The translations under genes were made by a program, and so were the position numbers. A stretch of DNA of 5,019 nt from the NCBI GenBank assembly GCA_025352585.1, contig JANXTD010000335.1, positions 1 to 5,019 of the forward strand, written 5' to 3'. This document shows, one piece after another, positions 1 to 5,019 of this stretch (within the stretch, counting starts at the first letter, position 1; every line of letters starts with the position of its first letter). The notes under the pieces are model-generated. The model was given only the letters and a program-made list of their open reading frames with translations. It had not been told where the DNA came from and made no database searches. This DNA comes from Fimbriiglobus sp. GTDB taxonomy: Bacteria > Planctomycetota > Planctomycetia > Gemmatales > Gemmataceae.

Positions 1-605
1 TGACGCACCCCGACCGGCTCGTCGTCAAGGCAGGTGGCAGCCTCTACGAGCACCCGAAGCTCGGGGATGGCCTCAAAGCGTGGCTCGCCGCGAGGCCGGA
101 GCCGCACATCCTGATCGTCCCCGGCGGCGGCGACTTGGTCGAGGCGGTGCGGCGGCTGGACACGGTGCATGGGCTAGGCGAACAGGCGTCCCACTGTCTG
201 GCGATGATGTCACTCGAAACTGCGGCCTTCTTCATGCTCGTCCTGCTGGACGACATCAGCAGCCAACCAACGCGTCACCGCGAGTGGTGGCAGCACCCCT
301 CGCCGGCCGTGGTGAATCCCCCGAGCATGAGCGTCAATTACGAACGCTGGTACGATGTCGAACTCCCGCAGACGTGGGAGTTCACGAGCGACAGCCTCGC
401 GGCATGCGCGGCCCACGACGCCGGGTGCGAACTCGTGCTGCTGAAGTCGATCGACATCCCGCCGGCGATGGCCTGGGAAGATGCCGCGGCGCGGGGCTAC
501 GTCGATGCGTACTTCCCCACACTCGTGGCCCGGCACAACCTGCGCGTGACGGCGGTGAACTTCCGCCGGGTGCTGGACGCACTCCTGGCGAGCGGGGGAC
601 GATAG
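1..605 (+). CDS. MfnE-like amino-acid-kinase-fold small-molecule kinase (5' edge cut)
   Basis: This is a small kinase of the aspartate/glutamate/uridylate kinase superfamily, most like MfnE, which phosphorylates the aminomethylfuran phosphate intermediate of methanofuran synthesis using ATP. Bases 1-2 are TG, so an A just upstream would give ATG and a 201-residue protein. That start fits because the family's phosphate-binding Lys/Gly motif (KAGGSL, residues 10-15) sits close to the N-terminus. Also visible are the second glycine motif VPGGGDLVEAVR (40-51), a downstream GLGEQASHCLAM stretch (58-69), FTSDSLAA (128-135), a likely nucleotide-binding segment, and LVLLKS (145-150). The length suits these short versions. 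Some planctomycetes carry tetrahydromethanopterin/methanofuran-linked C1 genes, which makes the assignment plausible, but no other C1 gene is in view. A different small-substrate kinase of the same fold is possible. The last codons (LASGGR, stop TAG 603-605) lie inside the left arm of a long inverted repeat. Confidence 0.72.
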   Translation, partial: THPDRLVVKAGGSLYEHPKLGDGLKAWLAARPEPHILIVPGGGDLVEAVRRLDTVHGLGEQASHCLAMMSLETAAFFMLVLLDDISSQPTRHREWWQHPSPAVVNPPSMSVNYERWYDVELPQTWEFTSDSLAACAAHDAGCELVLLKSIDIPPAMAWEDAAARGYVDAYFPTLVARHNLRVTAVNFRRVLDALLASGGR

Positions 606-679
606 TCCCCCGAGTGCCCCCATGTTAGGAAGTGTCCCCGGCGTGGGGGCACTCGGGGGACTATCGTCCCCCGCTCGCC
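587..679. repeat. Perfect 36-bp inverted repeat between convergent genes (REP/BIME-like, possible bidirectional terminator)
   Basis: Bases 587-622 are the exact reverse complement of 644-679, separated by a 21-base loop. Each arm also folds alone: GGGGGAC-gata-GTCCCCC at 594-611, mirrored by GGGGGAC-tatc-GTCCCCC at 655-672. The left arm covers the last five sense codons and TAG stop of the upstream gene. The right arm ends one base before the TAA stop (680-682, minus strand) of the opposing gene. The position suits a terminator serving both strands, but there is no U-tract on either side. A 36-bp perfect stem is longer than intrinsic terminators normally are. The layout of two inverted units, each starting GGCGAGC and carrying a G5/C5 hairpin, resembles REP sequences paired as a BIME. 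Whether the unit is dispersed in the genome cannot be seen here. Confidence 0.9.
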
Positions 680-1123
680 TTAGCAACAGCCCGCGGTGCC
701 GCAGGCGGCCGGGACGCCGCACAGCTCCTTCGCCAGGCAGTCGGTGTGCTTCACGCCCAGGTGCAGCAGCAGGCCGCGTGGGGTCGCCTCGGCCGCGGCC
801 ACGGGGTACTGCGACACCGACTCGCCCTCGTACTCCACCTCCACCGGCAAGTCGCCCGACCCCAACAGCGGGCCGGCCAACGCCAACACGCCGGCCAACT
901 TCGAGGCGGTCAGGCGGTGGTCGGTGTCGGCGGCGACCCAGACTTGCAGCAGGCACGTCACCGACGCGCGGCGCGTGCCGCCGCAGTCGATGAAGTCCTT
1001 CTGGACGCGGCCGACCTCGGTGACGTGGAAGTGCGCCGGCACGAATTCGCCGGTCGGCAGCATCAGGTGCAGCCCGCCGGACTCGGTCGCCGACAGGGCC
1101 GCGTGCAGTTCGGTGACGGTCAT
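680..1123 (-). CDS. DUF6428-like protein with cysteine-rich C-terminus
   Basis: The 147-residue protein is recognised as similar to the uncharacterised DUF6428 family; its biochemical function is unknown. Characteristic stretches are PTGEFVPAHFHVTEVGRV (23-40, containing the His pair H31/H33), DFIDCGG (43-49), LLQVWVAADTDHRLTASKL (58-76), and VEVEYEGESVSQYPV (94-108). Cysteines lie at 47, 57, 129, 135, 141, 146 and 147. Five of them crowd the last 19 residues, and the protein ends in Cys-Cys, a pattern that suggests soft-metal or metalloid binding. Relatives are recalled beside ArsR regulators and other arsenic genes in some bacteria, but none of those is in this window. No signal peptide or membrane segment is present, so it is probably cytoplasmic. 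The ATG at 1121-1123 lacks a strong Shine-Dalgarno sequence. The gene converges on the amino-acid-kinase gene and diverges from the protein kinase. The length appears complete. Confidence 0.82.
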   Translation of the reverse strand: MTVTELHAALSATESGGLHLMLPTGEFVPAHFHVTEVGRVQKDFIDCGGTRRASVTCLLQVWVAADTDHRLTASKLAGVLALAGPLLGSGDLPVEVEYEGESVSQYPVAAAEATPRGLLLHLGVKHTDCLAKELCGVPAACGTAGCC

Positions 1124-1158
1124 GGCCGGGGTCTCGCGCGTGTTGGGGTAACGCAGGG

Positions 1159-1164
1159 ATTGTA
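1159..1164 (-). promoter_or_regulatory. Possible -10 element for the DUF6428-like gene
   Basis: On the minus strand these bases read TACAAT, matching five of six positions of the sigma-70 -10 consensus, in an otherwise GC-rich stretch 36 bases upstream of the start codon. No recognisable -35 hexamer lies 16-18 bases further upstream, so this is a weak candidate. Confidence 0.3.
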
Positions 1165-1255
1165 TCGGCCGGCCGCCGTGGTCGAGTGCCGGAGATGCCG
1201 ACGCTCTCCCCGACGCGAGTCAGTTTCCTCCTGTTCTCCGCACGCTGGCGTGAGC

Positions 1256-1261
1256 TAAGAT
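1256..1261 (+). promoter_or_regulatory. Possible -10 element for the protein kinase gene
   Basis: TAAGAT (four of six matches to the -10 consensus) lies 48 bases upstream of the kinase ATG, within the 186-bp divergent gap. A convincing -35 is absent; TGTTCT at 1232-1237 is the nearest sequence at suitable spacing. The rest of this gap (1124-1309) shows no reading frame or structural RNA that I can support. Confidence 0.22.
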
Positions 1262-1309
1262 AGCGGCGAGTCGAGCCTGACTCCGACGCCCCGACGTAGT
1301 GGAAATCCC

Positions 1310-2401
<1,092 letters not shown>

Positions 2402-2423
2402 GGGACGCGGCGGAACCCTTCGG

Positions 2424-2442
2424 CGGCCGCGGACGGTGGCCG
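2424..2442. terminator. Small hairpin between convergent kinase and hydrolase genes
   Basis: Bases 2424-2430 can pair with 2436-2442 around a five-base loop, giving a seven-pair GC-rich stem with one G-T wobble. It lies in the 43-bp gap between two convergent stop codons, where a shared terminator would be expected. No T-tract follows on either strand, and GC-rich DNA forms such stems often by chance. Confidence 0.25.
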
Positions 2443-2444
2443 GG

Positions 2445-3683
2445 TCAGTTGCAGAGGCCGTAGTCGGTCACGTTGATCCAGAGCGGCTTGTCCCACTCGC
2501 GGTTCTTGCGCGTCTTGGTGCTGCGGTCCTTGTCGATGTCCTTCAAGAAGACGCTGATCAGGTTCTCGGTGCCGAGGTTGTTGCCCAGCAGCTTGGTCCC
2601 GACGCTGGCGCTGCCCTTGATGTCGCGGTAGTACGAGGTGAACTCGGGCTTCGACAGGCTCATGCCGTTCGGGCCGAACTTGCTCTCGATCATCAGCACG
2701 TCTTTGTAGAGCTGCTTGGCGAACGCCGACGCCCTGGGGTCCTTCTCGCCGTACAGGAACAGCATGCGGGTCTGCGAGCGTAACTCGACCGTCGCCGCGT
2801 TGAGGCACCAGTCCTTGAGGCCGGCCAGCGGGATGGAATTGTTGCGGGTCGGGCCGAGCCAGATCGCGCCGCCGATGTCCGGGCCGGCCGGCTCCGCCGA
2901 CGGGAACAGGGCGCGGCGCGGGCTGACGTACTGCGGGGGGACCGGCACGTTCGGCTTGATGCGCTCGCGCGACCACTCACTCGCCATGTACAGGAACCCC
3001 AGCCCGGCCGCGTCGCCGACGCCCAGCAGGTAGACGGTACTCGTGTTGACCGTGCTCGAGTCGTTGAGCTGGTCGAGGTAGTTGCGGGCCGCGGCGATGT
3101 CCTGGACGAGCATCGGGAAGTAGGGCTGCTTGAAGTCGGCGAACTTGATGGTCGTCTTCGTGGCGACGTTCGCCGCCGCGCCGCCGTTGATGAGGTTGCG
3201 GTTCTCGTTGCGCACCCAGAACTCGCCGGGGACGACCTCGGTGCTCTTGCCGTGGCCGCGGAAGTCGAAGCGCAGCACGTTGAAGCCCCTCGCCAGGCAG
3301 AGCTTGGCGGTGTCCTCCCAGACGACCTCGGAGGGGTTGGCCTTGTAGTCGTGCAGCATCAGCACGACCGGCTTCGCGGCGTCCATCGCCTTGTAGAAGA
3401 GGCCGGAGAGCTTCACGCCGTCGACGCTCTTGAACGACACCGGCTCGCCGCGGGCCTTGTCGGCGTAGGCCTGGAGTTTCGTCGCCTGGTCCTCGTCGTC
3501 CTTCTTGGCCGCGTCCTTGGCGTCCTTCTTGGGGTCGTCCTTCTTCATCTCCTCGAGCTTCGCGTCGGCCTTCGGGTCGACCTTCTTCTTGGGGTCGTCC
3601 TTCTTGTCCTGGCCCGCGCCCGTGCCGGCGGCCCCGATCAGGAGCGCGAGGAGGAGTGCGGCGAAGCGGCAGCGGGGAATCAT
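2445..3683 (-). CDS. Exported alpha/beta-hydrolase-fold protein with Lys/Asp-rich linker; nucleophile Ser apparently missing
   Basis: The 412-residue protein starts with a Sec-type signal peptide (basic Arg4 and Arg6, hydrophobic 8-19, likely cleavage near 22-25). A highly charged, low-complexity linker (about 26-66) follows, with a repeated KKDDPKK unit, and then an alpha/beta-hydrolase fold. Fold landmarks are VVLMLHDY (106-113, oxyanion-loop region), FNVLRFDFRGHGKS (134-147), VYLLGVGDAAG (217-227) at the nucleophile elbow, and MLFLYGEKDPRA (307-318) around the usual acid Asp. The elbow normally reads G-x-S-x-G; here it reads G-V-G-D-A, so the catalytic Ser appears replaced by Gly223. No obvious catalytic His is identifiable. 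It may be a non-catalytic or divergent periplasmic protein; the substrate is unknown. The ATG is supported by GGGAGA seven bases upstream, the signal peptide and a good promoter. It converges on the kinase gene and diverges from the oxidoreductase. Confidence 0.9.
   Translation of the reverse strand: MIPRCRFAALLLALLIGAAGTGAGQDKKDDPKKKVDPKADAKLEEMKKDDPKKDAKDAAKKDDEDQATKLQAYADKARGEPVSFKSVDGVKLSGLFYKAMDAAKPVVLMLHDYKANPSEVVWEDTAKLCLARGFNVLRFDFRGHGKSTEVVPGEFWVRNENRNLINGGAAANVATKTTIKFADFKQPYFPMLVQDIAAARNYLDQLNDSSTVNTSTVYLLGVGDAAGLGFLYMASEWSRERIKPNVPVPPQYVSPRRALFPSAEPAGPDIGGAIWLGPTRNNSIPLAGLKDWCLNAATVELRSQTRMLFLYGEKDPRASAFAKQLYKDVLMIESKFGPNGMSLSKPEFTSYYRDIKGSASVGTKLLGNNLGTENLISVFLKDIDKDRSTKTRKNREWDKPLWINVTDYGLCN
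3525..3605 (-). repeat. 21-bp direct repeat coding the KKDDPKK linker units
   Basis: A 21-base sequence occurs identically at 3525-3545 and 3585-3605, exactly 60 bases (20 codons) apart and in the same frame. It encodes the two KKDDPKK units at residues 27-33 and 47-53 of the hydrolase-like protein. The in-frame spacing suggests that the charged linker grew by duplication or slippage, although restricted Lys/Asp codon choice also contributes. Confidence 0.75.
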
Positions 3684-3690
3684 GACGGGG

Positions 3691-3696
3691 TCTCCC
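3691..3696 (-). promoter_or_regulatory. Ribosome binding site of the hydrolase-like gene
   Basis: On the minus strand these bases read GGGAGA, seven bases before the ATG at 3681-3683. This spacing suits a Shine-Dalgarno site and supports the chosen start, which also begins directly with a signal peptide. Confidence 0.6.
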
Positions 3697-3752
3697 GGAG
3701 AGCGGGCGGTGGGGCGGGGGCGCGGTCGGCACGGAGTGCGTAACGCGCCCCA

Positions 3753-3781
3753 ATCCTATTTCGTTGGCCGGCGATTATCAA
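3753..3781 (-). promoter_or_regulatory. Sigma-70-like promoter for the hydrolase-like gene
   Basis: Read on the minus strand, TTGATA (3776-3781, five of six matches to the -35 consensus) is followed after exactly 17 bases by TAGGAT (3753-3758, four of six matches to the -10). Transcription would begin near 3746 and give a leader of roughly 60 bases ending in a good ribosome binding site. It is the best-formed promoter in the window and sits in the divergent gap shared with the oxidoreductase gene. Confidence 0.55.
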
Positions 3782-3806
3782 CCGGACTCTTCTGAACTTG
3801 ACGCGA

Positions 3807-3812
3807 TAGAAT
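3807..3812 (+). promoter_or_regulatory. Possible -10 element for the oxidoreductase gene
   Basis: TAGAAT matches five of six positions of the -10 consensus and lies 48 bases upstream of the ATG at 3861. No good -35 sits 16-18 bases upstream. TTGACG at 3798-3803 is too close to pair with it. If real, it would start transcription about 75 bases from the opposing promoter start. Confidence 0.3.
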
Positions 3813-3844
3813 GGGCCAAGGTTCCGCAGCGTTGCCGGGTCGGG

Positions 3845-3849
3845 GGAGG
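3845..3849 (+). promoter_or_regulatory. Ribosome binding site of the oxidoreductase gene
   Basis: GGAGG is a full Shine-Dalgarno core, 11 bases before the ATG at 3861. The spacing is somewhat long. No closer in-frame start codon exists, and the twin-arginine signal fixes the N-terminus near this ATG. Confidence 0.5.
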
Positions 3850-3860
3850 TCGCCACGCCA

Positions 3861-5019
3861 ATGGCCGAGACGAACGTCGAGCACAAGCCGGTCGATCGCC
3901 GCCGATTCCTGCGCGCCACCGGGGCCGCCGCGCTCGGCGTCGGGGCGATGAGTTTGCCCGCGCGCAGCTACGCCGCCGTCGCCGGGGCCAACGCCCGCCT
4001 GCGCGTCGGCTTCCTGGGCTGCGGGGCGCGGGCGCAGGCCCACTTGCACCTCGTCACCAAGCTTTCCGGCGAGGGCAAGCCGGTCGTCGCCGCGGCCGTG
4101 TGCGACGTGTGGGACGGCCACGACGACGAGTACGAACAAACCCACGGCGGCGCGACCGTCCGCCGCCGCTACTCGCAGGGGCTGCACCCGGCGGCCAAGA
4201 AGTGCGGCCTCGACGCCGGCGACCGGGCGCACGTCACCAAAGACTACCGCCGGGTTCTCGACGCCGCCGACATCGACGCGGTGTGCATCTCGACGCCCGA
4301 CCACTGGCACGCGCGGATGACGCTCGACGCGGTCGCGGCGGGCAAGGACGTGTTCTGCGAGACGCCACTGACCCGCACCGCCGCCGAAGCCGTGGCCGTG
4401 ACCGACGCGCTGACCCGGCACGGCCGCGTCCTGGCGGTCGGCACGCCGGCGCTGGCCGACCCCGTTTGGGCCGCCGCGCGCGACTTGCTGCACGCCGGCA
4501 AACTCGGCCGCGTGTCGCACCTGAGCGCCGGCGTGTACCGCAACGACGCCCGCGGCAGCTGGCGCTTCTACCGCGTCACGCCGACGATGACGCCCAAGAC
4601 GATCGACTGGGACCTGTTCCTCGGCCACGGCTTCGACGTGAACGGCGATGCCCTCGGCCCGACGCCCGGCGAACTGCCGTTCAGCCCGGCGGCGTTCGCG
4701 CAGTGGCGTTGCGAGGGCACCCTGAGTTCCGGGCCGTTCACCGACCTCTTCGTGACGCCGCTGACGCGCCTCCTCTTCGCCGGCGGCTTGCGATTGCCGG
4801 CACGGGTCACAGCATCCGGCGGGCTGTTCCACGAGCGCGACGGCCGCAGTGTCCCCGATGTCGGCACGCTGACCGCCGACTTCGAGAGTGCGCACCTGCT
4901 GCTCACCGGCACGACGACGAGCGCCTACCCGCAGGAGGAAGTGATTCGCGGCTCGCACGGCACGCTGAAGTTCGTCAAGGGCGGCTACCACGTCGTCGCC
5001 GACAGCCCGCACGGCAACG
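3861..5019 (+). CDS. TAT-exported Gfo/Idh/MocA-family oxidoreductase with altered catalytic residues (3' end cut)
   Basis: This family comprises NAD(P)-dependent dehydrogenases acting on sugars, inositols and related alcohols. The frame stays open from ATG 3861 to the window edge (386 residues visible), so the C-terminus is missing. A twin-arginine signal is clear: RRRFLR (13-18), a hydrophobic stretch 19-34 and likely cleavage after SYA (36-38). A Rossmann fold follows: RVGFLGCGARAQAH (48-61, GxGxxA type), acidic D82 ending strand two, and STPDHWHA (144-151), typical of this exported group. The substrate domain shows GKLGRVSHL, IDWDLFLG, the region around DLFVTP (295-300), ASGG and VPD motifs, and a VIRGSHGTLKF-like stretch. 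Two deviations stand out. The family's E-K-P motif reads E167-T168-P169. The position where relatives usually have His in DLFVHP is Thr299. The protein may therefore have lost or changed its activity. It is divergently transcribed from the exported hydrolase-like gene, and both products act outside the cytoplasm. Confidence 0.93.
   Translation, partial: MAETNVEHKPVDRRRFLRATGAAALGVGAMSLPARSYAAVAGANARLRVGFLGCGARAQAHLHLVTKLSGEGKPVVAAAVCDVWDGHDDEYEQTHGGATVRRRYSQGLHPAAKKCGLDAGDRAHVTKDYRRVLDAADIDAVCISTPDHWHARMTLDAVAAGKDVFCETPLTRTAAEAVAVTDALTRHGRVLAVGTPALADPVWAAARDLLHAGKLGRVSHLSAGVYRNDARGSWRFYRVTPTMTPKTIDWDLFLGHGFDVNGDALGPTPGELPFSPAAFAQWRCEGTLSSGPFTDLFVTPLTRLLFAGGLRLPARVTASGGLFHERDGRSVPDVGTLTADFESAHLLLTGTTTSAYPQEEVIRGSHGTLKFVKGGYHVVADSPHGN

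Noticed and set aside
587..679. Inverted repeat as ends of an insertion sequence
   Set aside because: Only 21 bases separate the arms and no transposase is present, so it is not an autonomous insertion sequence. A REP/BIME-type element or terminator fits better.
210..956. 248-codon minus-strand frame across the inverted repeat
   Set aside because: It is antisense to the amino-acid-kinase gene and overlaps the DUF6428-like gene out of frame. Its composition is shadow-like and it reads straight through the inverted repeat.
632..1258. 208-codon plus-strand frame across the DUF6428-like gene
   Set aside because: It starts inside the inverted repeat, has R/G/A/V/Q-rich composition and lies antisense to a recognised protein.
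3798..3812. TTGACG followed by TAGAAT read as a complete promoter
   Set aside because: Only three bases separate the two hexamers, far from the 16-18 needed, so at most the TAGAAT part can be a -10.
3756..5012. Long open frame of 418 codons on the minus strand opposite the oxidoreductase
   Set aside because: Its translation is a low-complexity mix of R, G, A and V without recognisable motifs. The plus strand encodes a clear Gfo/Idh/MocA protein with a TAT signal over the same bases. It is a high-GC antisense shadow.

Overview
The window comes from a high-GC bacterium. The TAT-exported Gfo/Idh/MocA oxidoreductase, the short Hanks-type kinase, the exported hydrolase with a charged linker, and a methanofuran-type kinase outside the archaea together suggest a planctomycete of the Gemmataceae type. 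This assignment is inferred from gene content and style; no rRNA or other marker is present.

Layout: five protein genes alternate strictly in orientation (+, -, +, -, +), so no two share an operon. (1) 1-605 (+): small amino-acid-kinase-fold protein resembling MfnE, whose start codon lies one base outside the left edge. (2) 680-1123 (-): DUF6428-like protein with a cysteine-rich tail. (3) 1310-2401 (+): soluble Ser/Thr protein kinase. (4) 2445-3683 (-): exported alpha/beta-hydrolase-fold protein with a Lys/Asp-rich linker. (5) 3861-5019 (+): TAT-exported Gfo/Idh/MocA-family protein, cut off by the right edge.

Genes 1 and 2 converge on a perfect 36-bp inverted repeat (587-622 / 644-679). It contains the last codons and stop of gene 1 and abuts the stop of gene 2. 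Each arm carries its own small hairpin, giving a REP/BIME-like appearance. Genes 3 and 4 converge across only 43 bp holding a modest hairpin. Genes 2/3 and 4/5 diverge from gaps of 186 and 177 bp. The clearest promoter lies in the second gap: TTGATA, 17 bp, TAGGAT, driving gene 4.

Nothing indicates that the five genes form one pathway. The most notable feature is that three of the five proteins belong to well-known enzyme folds but differ at catalytic positions. The oxidoreductase has E-T-P for E-K-P and DLFVTP where relatives usually have DLFVHP. The hydrolase has Gly at the expected nucleophile Ser. The kinase has HRDLTPGN for HRDLKPxN. No clear novel multi-gene system, CRISPR array, tRNA, rRNA or insertion sequence was seen.
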